Below, piece after piece: positions 1 to 11,082 of a stretch of DNA of 64,000 nt (position 1 is the first letter of the stretch; the number at the start of each line of letters is the position of its first letter). This DNA comes from Platanthera guangdongensis (lineage: Eukaryota > Streptophyta > Magnoliopsida > Asparagales > Orchidaceae), in NCBI GenBank assembly GCA_039583875.1, contig CM077150.1, forward strand, positions 183,090,375 to 183,154,374. Direction: 5' to 3'. The position numbers were made by a program, and so were the translations under genes. Below the pieces are notes generated by a model, which made no database searches, had not been told where the DNA came from, and saw nothing but the letters and a program-made list of their open reading frames with translations.

Positions 1-2
1 AA

Positions 3-358
3 TTTGTAACCTGGAGTGACTCAGATGCTTCATCCCGCACAACTAAAGATGAAGAAGAAGCAAGAGTAAGAGAATTTTGCCTAATGGCAGTAAAATAATT
101 CTTGTAGCAACACTGATGCAGAAACAGACTCTGAAGAAGAATCAGAGTGTGAATCAGAAAAAGAAGATCAGGTAATCTCTACCCATGATCTTTCATCAGA
201 AGGATTTAAGTTATTATATAAAGATTTAATTCAATCTGAGAAGAAAATAAAACTTCTCAGAGAGAAATTAAATACTATTTCTTCAGAAAATTTAAAACTT
301 AAACAAGATTTACAAAATGCTTTTGAAAAGATAAGTCTTCTAGAATCATGTAACTAAA
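3..358 (+). pseudogene. Copia gag C-terminal fragment
   Basis: Reading frame 3 gives a stretch containing TWSDSD, then an acidic run and FCLMA, then after one stop a Glu/Lys-rich coiled-coil-like segment with LLYKDLIQSEKKIKLLRE. This pattern is typical of the C-terminal half of Ty1/copia gag proteins of the SIRE-like type, after the UBN2 domain and zinc knuckle. The fragment starts at the window edge, is broken by stops near 108 and 355, and no pol follows. A polypurine tract and LTR lie downstream in the same orientation, so it is the inner part of an internally deleted copia element. Family level is an inference from motif recall. Confidence 0.6.
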
Positions 359-1283
359 AGAAAAATTAGAGGTGATAAATAAAACTACTGAAGAATTGCC
401 AAAGAATAAATCAAATCAATATAAAAATCTTCAGAAAATCTTAGTTCAAAATAATTCGTCGAACCGAGCTCGACGAAATCAATACTATTCGTCGAACTCA
501 GCTCGACGAACTATGAACATAGATTTTTATTTCAACTGTTCAGGAATCTATGCTCGATGAAATAGATATAATTCGTCGAACAGAGATCGACAAAAATGGA
601 ATACAGAAAGTCATTTTGTGAACAAAGCTCGACAAACTCAATACCATTCGTCGAACTCAGCTCGACGAAAGTACTTTAATTTGTCGAACTCAAGATTTCA
701 GAACATAAACTTTTGTTCTCTTCAAAATTATCATCAAAGTCAGCATTCTAAAAATCCTTTCACTGAGTGGATAGTCCCTCCTAGGAAATATCATCCACTT
801 GGTTATCATAATCAACCTGAATATTCTTTTATTTTTTTTATATAAAAGAGAAGCAGGACCCAAGGTAATCTGAGTCCAGAACTTCTAACATCTCTTTGCA
901 GGACAAGGCAGGACAAGTCATGCCTTACCACAATGGAGCAGTGGTATAGGACAATAATCAAAAGCTATAGTTTCACCCAATATAGAGAATACTTTAGTGG
1001 CTGTATAATGAGAGATTATTTGAAAGGCTATAGCAGTAAAGAGTTATAAATTCTACTCAGATTTGGGCAAGGAATTTGGGCAAGGAATTTGGGCAAGGAA
1101 AAGTAAATAGGGGAGATTATTTGTTTTATAAAGAGGAAACTACTTTGAAGGATGCAACAATAGATTTCTTTTATTTATTTTATTTTAAAGCACTTTTGTA
1201 TATCTGCTGAAAACCTTATCATTCAAGCAGATTATTTTTGATTTGTATTTTTATGTGTTTTTATGTAAATAGTGTCCTCATCC
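359..1283 (+). other. Degenerate copia interior with palindrome cluster
   Basis: Broken former coding or UTR sequence between the gag fragment and the polypurine tract. Positions 450-672 hold repeated pairs of TTCGTCGAAC and GCTCGACGAA, which read as SSNSARR in the open frames. A 13-bp unit ATTTGGGCAAGGA is repeated three times exactly at 1061-1099, and the same word occurs at the LTR start. The short open frames here are not recognisable proteins. Confidence 0.5.
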
Positions 1284-1297
1284 AAATAGGGGGAGAT
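1284..1297 (+). promoter_or_regulatory. Polypurine tract of copia element
   Basis: The purine run AAATAGGGGGAGAT lies directly before TGTTGGAACCCC, the start of the LTR. This is the usual plus-strand priming site arrangement at a 3' LTR. Confidence 0.75.
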
Positions 1298-2577
1298 TGT
1301 TGGAACCCCAGTTATGATTTGGGCAAGGATCACTATTAGGTTTTCTTAAATTGACCCAAAATGTATAGTTATGGGTCATAGGTTTATTTACAAATATGCC
1401 TCAGAAGAATTCCAAGAAATGTAGTTCAATCAGAAAATCAGTTCGACGATCATCCAACGCAGTTCGACGAACGGCGAACTCAGGTGGATGAATTCTGAGT
1501 TACTTCTCTGAACTCAGGTCGACGAACTCTGATCTCAAGCAAGAAGTTTAGCTCGACGAATTACAACTAAGCTCGATGAACTCCGTGCTCAGGTCGATGA
1601 TCGCTAAACTCAAGACAGATTCCCCGCTCGACGAACTCCAAGTTCAGGTCGACGAATTATGCGCAATCAATTACAGTTGATAGAATTAATTAAGGATTAA
1701 TTACAGTCAGCATTCCTAGTGATAATAGCCGTTCAAATGGACAGTTACAGAAGAATTAATTATGGATCAATTCCTAATGCATCTTCTACTCTCGGGAATG
1801 TTTCTTCCGCCATCAAGACTAAGGAATTCAAATGTCCAAAAGAGATACAGAGATAACAAGATACACAGAGACATGAAAGTGACAACTAGTAACAGGCAGT
1901 GATCAACCAAGAAAGAGAAGAAGTAGAACACTCAGGCCAATATCATCAAAGCAACTAGAAGCCCTAGAGCAGAGAAGTGACATCAATCTGAAGAACAAGA
2001 ACATCCACTCATATCAAGAGTCTTCTTCTTCCTTATAATCTCCAGGATACTTCAAGGACAACAAACACCTATCCGTCATGAAGTTCCTAAATCTCTGCTA
2101 GTCAAAGCTGCAAGCTTGAAGGCCTATCACCCTGAAGCAAAGCTCCATCTCCCTGAACCATTCAACATCTCAGGGGGAGCTATTTGCTACCATCATATAT
2201 CCACTAGTCTTCTCTCTGATTGTTGACAGAGAAGACACCATAATCTATCACCCCCTTCTGTATAAAGGGTTATCATCTCCCTTCAAAAGTGATTCTTGGT
2301 TATAAGTCACATAACCAAAAGACTTTAGGTTTGGTTTTTGAGCACCTTAAAATATCATTGGTGTCAGGCACCTGATCAAAAATCTGAGTGGATTCCTACT
2401 AGGGTGGTAGAAGAGTGGATGTATATAGGTTGGGGAACCACTATAAATCCTTATGTCTTCTGTATTGCTTGGTCTTCTTGCTTTATTTTTGTGCTGTGAT
2501 TTGCTTTACTTAGTATATAACTCTAATTAGTTAAGTTAAGATCTATCCCCATAACTTTCATCCTCTAATGAATACCA
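1298..2577 (+). repeat. Copia 3' LTR (TGTTGGAACCCC family)
   Basis: It starts TGTTGGAACCCC right after the polypurine tract. A cluster of TTCGACGA/TCGTCGA-like words fills 1440-1660 and a TATA-like TATAAAGGG starts at 2261. The right border is uncertain: no clear end or duplication was found, and the end is placed at the hairpin that separates it from an oppositely oriented LTR piece. Confidence 0.6.
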
Positions 2578-2630
2578 TAATCAATGCTGCCAGAAACGGC
2601 TATATTCATAGGGAATATAAACATTGATTA
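2578..2630. repeat. Nested inverted repeat at LTR junction
   Basis: Outer arms TAATCAATG and CATTGATTA are exact complements. Inner arms TATATTC and GAATATA flank a 5-base loop. It sits where the forward LTR meets reverse-oriented LTR sequence. Confidence 0.6.
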
Positions 2631-2639
2631 CTCAGAGAA

Positions 2640-3202
2640 TTTATGACTTAAAATAATAATAGAGAGGGAACAAATAAGGAAAGAACAAAGAACAGACAGC
2701 TTACAGAATTCGTCGACCAGAAAACAGATTTCGTCGACCTGCATTCAGAGAACGTCGACCTGAGGAATCTTGTTCGTCGACCTGAGCGTTGCGAAGCAAA
2801 CACTGAATTTAAATAACTGATTCTGCGCTCCAAGAACATCGACCTGAGAATCTGTTCTTCAGTTAAAATCGTCGACCATAGAACTTGAACAAACAAAATT
2901 AATCGAGCTGAGAACCAGTCTAAGAGAAAACGTAGACCAAAAAATATATCCTTCTAATGAATATCGTCGACCTGAGCTCTAAGTTCATCGGGCAAATTTA
3001 GACGAACGTCGAACTAAATTCCAATCAACTGAAAATCTTCTAAGTCTTCAATCTGAAGTCCACATCAGGCAGGTCCATGAAGTTTGATACTTGAGGGACT
3101 GGCCTAAGACCTAGAAAGAAAATCTAGTGACCCTAACTATACAACATGGGTCACCAAACCTAAGAAGTGAACCTAGCCCAAATCAAAATAGGGGTTCCAA
3201 TA
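2640..3202 (-). repeat. Reverse-oriented copia LTR start (copy a)
   Basis: Read on the minus strand from 3202 it begins TATTGGAACCCC and stays similar to the first 90 bases of the forward LTR (TGATTTGGGC, then GACCCA...GTATAGTTA). It then carries its own cluster of GTCGACGA-like words at 2705-3015. The terminal TG has become TA. No polypurine tract or primer site adjoins it. Confidence 0.5.
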
Positions 3203-3205
3203 GCT

Positions 3206-3694
3206 TACACCTTAGATCCCGCGGGATCTTCAAGTCTCCTCCAAGACACACTTCTCAGCCACAAGGGCCTACACTCAGTGGTTAGCAGACTACCTACCTC
3301 AAGCTGTTAAGCCCTACACTCAGGCTGGGAGAATAGCCCTACCTCAGATCCCAAAGGATCCTACATCAGAGCTCTGTAGTGCTACTACACTCAGTGACCC
3401 ACAAGCCACCTACCTTAGCCTTATCTCTAAGGCCTACAGCTGAGGTTTTTCAGCCCTACAACTTCAGGCATAAGGCCCTACTCTCAGAGTGCTGCAACAC
3501 TCCTACAACTCAGTACCCCTCCAGGTACCCACCTCAGGGCCCCTCCATGAACCTACAGCTCAGTGAAAAGCTTGTCACCTACCTCAAGCACAAAGGCCCT
3601 ACAGTCAGAGAGCAGCACTCTCCTACCTAAGGAACTTAAGCCCTATAGCTCAGATCCTCACTTGGATCCTACCTCAGTGACCCAATGGGGCACC
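3206..3694. repeat. Array of variable hairpin units, left part
   Basis: About 21 tandem units of 20-28 bp. Each is a short inverted repeat followed by a linker of the form CTAC..CTCAG. Examples: GATCCCGCGGGATC at 3215-3228, GCCTTA-TCTC-TAAGGC, GAGTG-CTGCAA-CACTC, GTACC-CCTCCA-GGTAC, GATCC-TCACTT-GGATC. Stems differ from unit to unit while pairing is mostly kept. The array is cut by Tekay element 1 inside unit 21 and resumes at 17861. It does not look coding. Confidence 0.8.
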
Positions 3695-3949
3695 TGTAAC
3701 ATCCCATTTCCAACTAGACCCCTAAGTGTGGTTATTGGCCATGACTAGGTCATGACCAAACCCTAGGAAGCCTAAGAAGACCAAGGAAACCTAAGAATGT
3801 GGGTGAGACCACTATGGTCTGCAAATAGTAAATTCCTGAACCTTTGTTTAAGATAACCATGGGGCTTCACAAAGACTTCAAGACCCCACCATGTTCTCAT
3901 CAAACCATGGTAGGATCCATTAGATCAATAAGGACTCATGGAGGGCAGT

Positions 3950-4520
3950 CAAAAGGGTTAAGTTGACCCAATTCAACCCTAACCCTAAATCGGTCAAACC
4001 AACCTACTTAGGGTCAATTGACCATCCCCAAGCCAAGTGGACCCCACCCAAGCCCACCTAACCCTAGAGTGAGGTCAATGGGTCACCTAGGACCCATTGG
4101 GGTCCACCCAAGAGGAAAAGTTGACCAAAGTCAACAATAACCCTAAATGGGTCAACGTAGTCTACATTGGGTCAAACTGGCCTACACAAGGGCCAATTGA
4201 AGTTCCCTTAGCCAAGTGGACCCCACACATACCTTCATAACCATAGTGAGAGGCCAACGGGTCACCAAGGACCCATTGGGGCCAACCAAAAAGGCTAAGT
4301 TGACCAAAGTCAACTCTAGCCCTAAAGTAGTCAAGGTACCCTACTTAAGGGTGAAGTGACCTCTAAAGGGCCAATACAACCCTACCTAGGCCTCAGGGGA
4401 GGCCAATGGGTCACCAAGGACCCATTTGGGCCAACCTCAAAGAACAAATTGACCTAAGTCAACCCTAGCGTAGGTTTGGGTCAAGCTAGCCCAAATGGGC
4501 TAACTCAAGCTCAAGCCCAA
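3950..4520. repeat. TTGAC palindrome cluster in Tekay 1 5' LTR
   Basis: Repeated words such as GTTGACCAAAGTCAAC (4120-4135, two exact 6-bp arms) and GTTGACCCAATTCAAC alternate with CCTAAATGGGTCAA. TTGACC/TTGACT is the W-box core bound by WRKY factors, so these read as inverted W-box pairs. A regulatory role is inference. The same cluster occurs in the 3' LTR at 12405-12960. Confidence 0.65.
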
Positions 4521-7500
4521 CTCACTTGGGCTAACCATATTTTGGTGGATGAAATAAACATGTGGGCTGCCAATATGAGATTTACCAGCCAACTTAGTGA
4601 CTAGGAGAGAGAGAGAGAGAGAATCTCAAAATTAAAGAATAATTTAGGAGAGAGAAAGGGGTATATTTAAGGGTATTTAGTGGAATAAGCCACTTGGACC
4701 CATGCCATCAGCCCCCACATGGGCTGGCCGACCCTTGGAAGTCATGAGAAGGAGCTGGAATGGAGTGGGGCCCACCCATGCATGCTTGGTGACAAAAACA
4801 AGGCAAACCCACCACCTCTCACATAGGAATTATCACCCCCTTTTGTTACTTCATCTCCCCACTTTTTCCCCCTCACTTCATCACCCTCAGGACCAGGAGA
4901 GCAGCAGAGAGAGATAGAGAGGCCGAGCCTGGAGCTGAACCCGAGCTGGAGGCGTGAAAACCAAGGATCGCCGCCGCCGCCGCCGCAATGGTTCCCCGCC
5001 GCTCCTCACGTCGCAAGGCCGCCGGGAAGGTCCTCCCTCACCTCTCTCTTCATGCTTAGATCTTAGGAATACCTAGGTTAGGGTTCGGGATCGAATGAGC
5101 CCGAGCCCAACACTTATTTTTCAGCCATTAATGGCGGTTTTGAAGCTCTCGGGTGAGGTGGCGCCGCCACCTCCGGCCGCCCTAGCCGCCGGAAAAGCTC
5201 GCCCCCACCACCGTGAGGGCAGAGGAGAAGTTGGCCGGTGGAGGCGCCGCCGGAGGCGGCCGGGAAAAGCCCCGTGAAAATCGGGCTGAGAATCAGGCAA
5301 ATCGGAGAAGATGAGCAGTAGCCGTCGGATTGCGTCAAGATCTGTGCCATGCAAAAATATTAAATCCAGGAATTATTAATTATATGAATAGTGTCAATTT
5401 ATGCCATTTTATAACCGACCATTGCATGCAAATTTTAGGGCACCTACGGCCCTTTTCATAAACGGTGTTCAACATGACAATTGTAGGTCTTGGAGTCACC
5501 TTTAATCTGATATGTTTCAAATAATTTTTGGTTAAGTCTACTGCCCTAAAGGGCCATTTACCTAGGGCTGGTCCTAGGATAGGTCAGAAACTAAAATGGG
5601 TGCCCTGCCCAAACCCTAAGTCCAAATGGGCCGAAATTTTGGGCATGTGGCCGAATTAGGTATATCTACGCCCTACCCAAAATGGAAATTTTTGGGGAAA
5701 CTAAGTATATAGTGTTAGTCCAAATATGATAAATTAAATATTGTTGATATTTGGAGCTTATCAACCCCAAAATGCCCCAACTTTTGGTGGCCTGCCCTTA
5801 GAAGTATATTAGACCTATGGTAGAAATATTAGACAATTTAACCCTCTGCATGTTGAGATATCTCACATGCAAGATCTAAAAATTAAATGGCCTTGGGCTG
5901 CAAATAGTAAAATGCAGAAATTTGAAAGTGATGCCCAAGCCCATCCAGAGGCCCAAATGACCTGAGATTTTGGGGAGTAACTGGGTTATGGCATATTGAG
6001 GTCCTGCCAAAAAAATGGGATTAATTGGAATTAAAATTAGGGTGGAATTACTAAATTACCCCTAGGCTTGTTTAGGTGATTCTTGGAGTAGTTCAACTCC
6101 AAAAGGCCCCAATTTTTGGTGGCATGTCCATACGGACATTATTATGGCATGGTTCAATGTTTAGCCCACATGGATCACAGCAAGTTAGGGAAACCCCTTG
6201 CATGTGTTGGCTTGTAAAGGACTTGGTGTGCTTATATCCAAAAGAAGAAAAAAATAAAATATTGAAGGCACAGCCCTTTTTAGACCACTGACTTAGTATT
6301 ACTTTAAGTACCCTCCCCTCTTTGGGGAAAATAGATGTATTAGGGTTGACTTACCCTTGGACCAAAGTTCACACCCTAAGGATGTACCTTTAGGGGGTTG
6401 TGAAGGACATAGGGGCAAATGCCATTGTATGACCTTGTAAATCAGTAGAGAGTTAGTTTAGATATATTTAAGACTCTGGTTGAAATATTAGGGAATTTTG
6501 AAGTAGTTAAGTAACTCCAAAGTCAAACCCTAGTTTTAGGGTAGAAGCACTAATAGGTCAAAATGGTAACTTAACCTCATCTAAAAACTATGAAAATGGG
6601 GTAGAATGAATATTAGGGTGATTTGAACCCCTAGATATTTTTAGTGGAATTTTATGGATTATATTCATGGTAGTTCCTTTGTTAATTATCAAAGTGTCCA
6701 ATTCAGTATTCGATTTAATTTGATCATTTAGTTTAATTGGAATCTAGTAGAACTTGGCCAGTAGAGGTTTTTGACCTAAATAGAGGTCTCTGAATTTTAT
6801 TATAATTTTTAAAGGAATTTATATATTGCTTCCTTCATAAGTTTTGTAAAGGCCATATTTGATAAATAAATCATTTAAAGAATAATTTAACATTTAAAAA
6901 ATGTGAAGTTGGGCCACTAATGATTTTAGGATGATATCTACTATTAGGAATTTAATTAGAAATTTTGAAGTATATTTATAGTTCTTGATTCACAATTATA
7001 CTCTTTGTTGATTTTGGTATTGAATTTATTTAGAATTAAATATTTTGTGAAAAATCATGAAAGTTTGGCTAGTGATAATTTTAGGACTGTAGTAGTGTAA
7101 TATAGTTTTCTCAAATTATTTGGATGATAATTTCAAGTAGTTGCTTTACAAATCTTGGAATATGAGAATTTACTGCAAAAATAATTTTAGGCCCCATAAA
7201 TGTTTGTATAAAATGTCAAATTTGGAAATTGTCACTTTTGGATATATGGAATTTGATCATGAATTTATGGAACATTAATGATGTCTAAGATGTATACTGC
7301 ATGATCAACTCGACTATAATTGGCCCTTGTAATAAATTATTTAAATAAAAGATTAATTGAGGAAAATACAATATTCGGGATTTAAATCATTTATGTCATG
7401 ATAGGACTCCAGTAATAATCCTAGGTCATTCGGATGAAAACTCGAAGAACATCCTATCATGAACATCACTTAGTATAGGTCGGTCTGCAAATAGTAATTT

Positions 7501-8121
7501 GGGGAAAAGTTGTATTAGGATAAGAGTTGGAATAGGGTGGAGTTAGTCGTGTTGAATTGTTTGAATAAAAGTGGATGAGTCACCTAGAAAGTTCTAAGGA
7601 GTGGTGGGAATCGTGTGGATGTGTGTTAGAAGGTAAGCGAGTTCGACGAAAGATCGTCGTGCCCGTGAGAGTGAAAGGTCTAAACTACCTTAGGATTAGC
7701 CTATCACAATATGAGAAGGTAATGGGTAAAGGAAATCAACCAATAATATTAATAAGTACCTTGCGAAAGGGAACGCTGGGCGTAATCCCACCACAGTTCC
7801 TAGTGCCCCTTGAGAGCCCTTCACAGGGAATACCGGGGGCAGTCCTGGGTTAACGTAAACCTCAAAGAACAAATCAAAAGAGTAATTTAGTAAATAGGGT
7901 TTCACGCTGCACTCACTAGTTGGACAAGTATTGGAAATGGTTAAGTCGTCCCGAGGTGTTCAAAGGGGCGCCATCCCGCGGTGTTCAAAGGGATGAGGTT
8001 TGGAATAAGAGACGAATGTTTCGGTCCGGCGAGCTTTGGCTCGGTTGATACTTGTGACGGACGGGATGGTCCGGGGAGCTTTGGCTCGGATCTGATACGA
8101 TAAACTTGCATGTGCATAAAT

Positions 8122-8415
8122 CTAGTGGCGGGGCATGCGGTACTGGCCGTTCGTCACACCGATTGCAGTACGGTGCACCAGGCGGTTGTGAGACTTAGAG
8201 GGGCCAGTGGGTTGTTTTACACTGCGGTCTGGAGGACCACCCCCGATAACCCACATCCGACCCAACAAGACTGACGGGTTGTCAGCAAAGTACGTATGCG
8301 AGACTCTAGAGTGCACCTTGTACGTGTACAGAGGCGTATGAGAGGGGTCTAAGGCTTGGTAGTGTGCATACCGGCCTAGAAGCGGAGACGCCCGCTCCGC
8401 TGCTGCCGTAGCCAT
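8122..8415 (-). other. Conserved antisense ORF block, Tekay 1 5' LTR
   Basis: A 97-residue frame antisense to the element begins MATAAAERASPLLGRYAHYQ. The same frame is open in all four Tekay LTRs of the window (8122, 16569, 35900, 45492). Comparing this copy with 35900-36223, I count about 14 replaced codons against 3 silent ones. The DNA is conserved, but there is no sign of protein-level selection. No known domain was recognised. Confidence 0.5.
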
Positions 8416-9415
8416 AGCGGTGGTACCCGAGAGTGATGCTAGCTCTCAAAAAGTGAGAACTAAAGGTCTGTGTGCACAGAGTCGGGTGTGTGTGTTGCAC
8501 TTGCATGTCCATCATACCCACTTGCATGTCATAGCATAATCGATTCATTTAACCCTGACACCTAAAGTATAAGTGGTATGGGACGCTTATACATTAGGCC
8601 CTGCAAAACGACCCCTTGGTCTATAAGCTTGTGTGGGCAAGTTTATAAATTAAGGTTATTTCAATATTTATATACTGCTTGCGATAACCGACACCCCAAC
8701 GTATAAAGTGGTATGGGACATTTTATACGATGGGAGCCTTGTAGAAGATCCCTTGGCTTATGTGTATTCACATAAGTGAAGGTTATATTCCTTTCTTACT
8801 TTACTCATTATAACCTGATTATAAATTGCTAGCTAGGTCCCCCTGTCACCTATTTTTTATTTCTCTCCTCTTTCACGTCCTTTCCTTTCTTCCTCCCCGC
8901 TCGGTGCCTAGGAGCATGGGGGAAGGGGTGGGGGACGATTGGGCTTAGTATTTTTAGACTAATGGTTTTCGAACCACATCATATTAGGGGATCATGGAGC
9001 CGAGTATGGAGGAGCAGCCCAGGAGACCGGTGCAGTTGGAGATAGGGCAGTCTAGCTCAGGAGTACGGCCAGCTGGGACCGTGAGTTCCGACTTCTAGTA
9101 GTTTTTTTGTTTTGCTTCCGCATGAGGGATCTGTAGTGAGGATATGGATGTACCGGGCTTCAGCCCTTTTATTTCTGTACACTTTATTATTCTGTGGACA
9201 CTCCCTTCGTGGAGATTTTTATATATATGTGATATGCTGTGGACTTGTCTTCTCTTGTACTGCTACTTTTGCGTCAGCTGCGATCGATTTGGCCGGCAGG
9301 ATCGGCGTCTTGTAGTGACGACCTTCTCGGGTGCGAAGGTGTCACCGCAAGGCGGCGTTTCTGGGCCTAAGACCCCGGGGTTTTTAAAAAGAAAAAAAAG
9401 AGGGGGTCTTACAAT

Positions 9416-9427
9416 TGGTATCAGAGC
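9416..9427 (+). promoter_or_regulatory. Primer binding site, initiator tRNA-Met type
   Basis: TGGTATCAGAGC lies two bases after the LTR end. It is the standard plant sequence complementary to the 3' end of initiator tRNA-Met. A 120-bp leader without features follows. Confidence 0.93.
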
Positions 9428-9547
9428 GCAAACCTCGATCCAAAAGTAACAGTCCACAACCCCTTGGTCACCCCCGCGCGAGTTTAGTTTGTGGACAAAC
9501 TAAGCAGCGGAAACAGTAGTATGCCCATGTGGGGATCACATATATAA

Positions 9548-10709
9548 TTGTCCATTTTAGTTAAGGTTGAAAAAGTTCTGACGATAAATTTTGTGACGCC
9601 GCCTCCAGTACTTCCTACACAGATTCCAGAAGTTGCACCACCGCCGCCGGTTCCCACTCAATTCCTACAGTCTGACATGGGACAGACTCTGACGGCTATC
9701 CTGGAAGCCTTCAGGAACCAACAGGCCCCGGCTCCGCAGCCTATTCCGGGAGCCAACTGGCTCAGCATCTTTCGAGGACTCTCTCCCCCGTCCTACTTGG
9801 GGACAGAGGGGGTAGTTCGGACAGAGGAATGGCTAGACATCATGGAGGAGATGCTAACAGGGATACAGAGCCCTTGGGAGGAGAGGGTGCCACTGGTTGT
9901 TTCCTGCTTGGAGTCCCATGCCAAGCGGTGGTGGAAGACAGTTCTGGAGACTACCTTTGCTGATAGGGAGGCTGCCGAGGTGACGTGGGAGGAGCTCAGG
10001 CTCATACTGTTGGAGCACTTTGTTCCGCAGTCGGCCCGAGATGAGTTGGAGGACCGCTTCTTGCAGTTGAAGCAAGGTTCCAGGACGGTGGTGGAATACC
10101 ATCGAGAATTCAACCATCTGACCCGTTTTGCAAACTCCTACCGGCTAGATGAGGCAGCGTACACCAAGAGGTTCTACAAAGGTTTACGGGAAGACATGAG
10201 GGATGCACTTCTTTTCGTTTCGGACGGGCCTATCACTCGTATTCTGGAGATGGCAAAAAGGTTAGAGGCAGATTGGCTCACCACCAGAGGCCGGAAACGG
10301 CCAACGGAGGATCAGAGTCGGGGAACCCGAAACGATCAGCGGCGAGGTCGTGCGCCAGAGGTATAAAAGGTGGAGGATCAGCCTCGACAGGAGGTGAGGC
10401 AGGAGCCGAGGGGGCAGGTGACGATGGCCCCTCAGCCTATTCAGATGAGAGATGTGCAGAGACCGGGAGGTGGGGCTTACACTCCGCCGGAATGTTACCA
10501 CTGCCATCAGGTGGGGCACATCAAGAGAAACTGTCCCGTGAGAGGGATGCCTCCACCAGCACCACAGATTGCCCCACCGACTCAGCATTTTGGAGGCCGA
10601 GGACGTGGCCAAGGACGCGGATATCGGGGTAGAGATCGCAGGCCGGGAGGACAGCAGATTTATGCACTGGACCTGGCTCAACACAGGAACCCGGAGCAAG
10701 TTATTACAG
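9548..10709 (+). pseudogene. gag: Tekay 1 gag (one in-frame stop)
   Basis: Capsid-like protein of a chromovirus that would package element RNA. The frame opens after a TAA, so an intact ATG start is not evident; an upstream ATG at 9521 is closed by that TAA. The retrotrans_gag core includes WWKTVLE and LEDRFLQLKQGSRTVVEYHREF. A TAA at 10364-10366 interrupts the frame, after which it continues to a CCHC zinc knuckle CYHCHQVGHIKRNC and an RG-rich basic tail. The frame runs into a putative intron after the codons for VIT. The copy in Tekay 2 aligns throughout. Confidence 0.85.
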
Positions 10710-10839
10710 GTACGACCAAAAGTTTTCCTTTTTTACTTAACTTCTTTTCTTCCTAGAAAAGTAGTTTCATGAACTTGAATTATTAAAGACTAGACAGTAA
10801 AACCAGAAAATAGAACTCTAAGCAAATATTCAATCTCAG
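10710..10839 (+). other. Putative spliceosomal intron between gag and protease
   Basis: The segment begins GTACG after ACAG and ends TCTCAG before GC. Gag is in one frame before it and protease in another after it. Removing these 130 bases joins them in phase 1 through a glycine codon. Unspliced reading ends at a stop at 10756 inside the segment. Tekay 2 has a 95-bp segment with the same boundaries and phase at the same place but quite different inner sequence. Confidence 0.7.
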
Positions 10840-11076
10840 GCATCGTCTTCATTTGCGGCAAGCCCGCACACACTCTCTTCGACACGGGTGCTTCGCACTC
10901 GTTTGTGTCGGAGACCTTTATCCAAGGGTTAGGAGGCGTGGAGAGGATCACCGCCCAGATGTTACGGATACGGCTACCTGACGGGTCGGAGCTGTTCGCA
11001 TCATCCCATTGCAATCTTGAGGCATGGATAGGCGGAAAACCCTTCGAAGCTCCAGCGACAATTCTGTTGTTGCCTC
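10840..11076 (+). pseudogene. Tekay 1 aspartic protease domain
   Basis: Starts in frame if the preceding segment is spliced. The active-site motif DTGASHSFVS is intact, followed by RLPDGSEL and EAPATILLL, matching the Tekay 2 protease. The sequence then breaks off at the internal deletion. Retroviral-type protease would process the Gag-Pol precursor, but here its partners are missing. Confidence 0.85.
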
Positions 11077-11082
11077 CAAGCC

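Larger units (their letters stand above)
3695..9413 (+). repeat. 5' LTR of Tekay element 1
   Basis: Bounded by the GCACC duplication on the left and the primer binding site on the right. It contains a TTGAC palindrome cluster (3950-4520), a (GA)9 run at 4605-4622, the word CTGCAAATAGTAA three times (near 3818, 5896 and 7480), a 75-bp module also present in the Athila 3' UTR (7774-7850), hairpin words CGAGC-TTTG-GCTCG near 8030-8095, and a GC-rich conserved block with an antisense open frame (8122-8415). No convincing TATA box was seen. Confidence 0.93.

Noticed and set aside
3206..3694. CRISPR-like look: constant linker alternating with variable segments
   Set aside because: The constant part is only about 9 bp, the variable parts are palindromes rather than unique spacers, and the setting is a plant genome.
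3206..3694. Minus-strand linker CTGAGGTAGG resembles the let-7 microRNA 5' end
   Set aside because: The match is about 8 bases, occurs as a tandem linker, and plants lack let-7. Coincidence.
4702..5354. ORFs near the GC-rich part of the Tekay 1 LTR (and 13151-13803, 38313-38564, 47902-48144)
   Set aside because: Shared between LTRs only because LTRs are copies. No domain, and overlapping frames on both strands are open owing to high GC.
10749..10756. Alternative splice acceptor TTCCTAG after a pyrimidine run
   Set aside because: It would give a 47-bp intron, too short for plants, and would not restore the protease frame.
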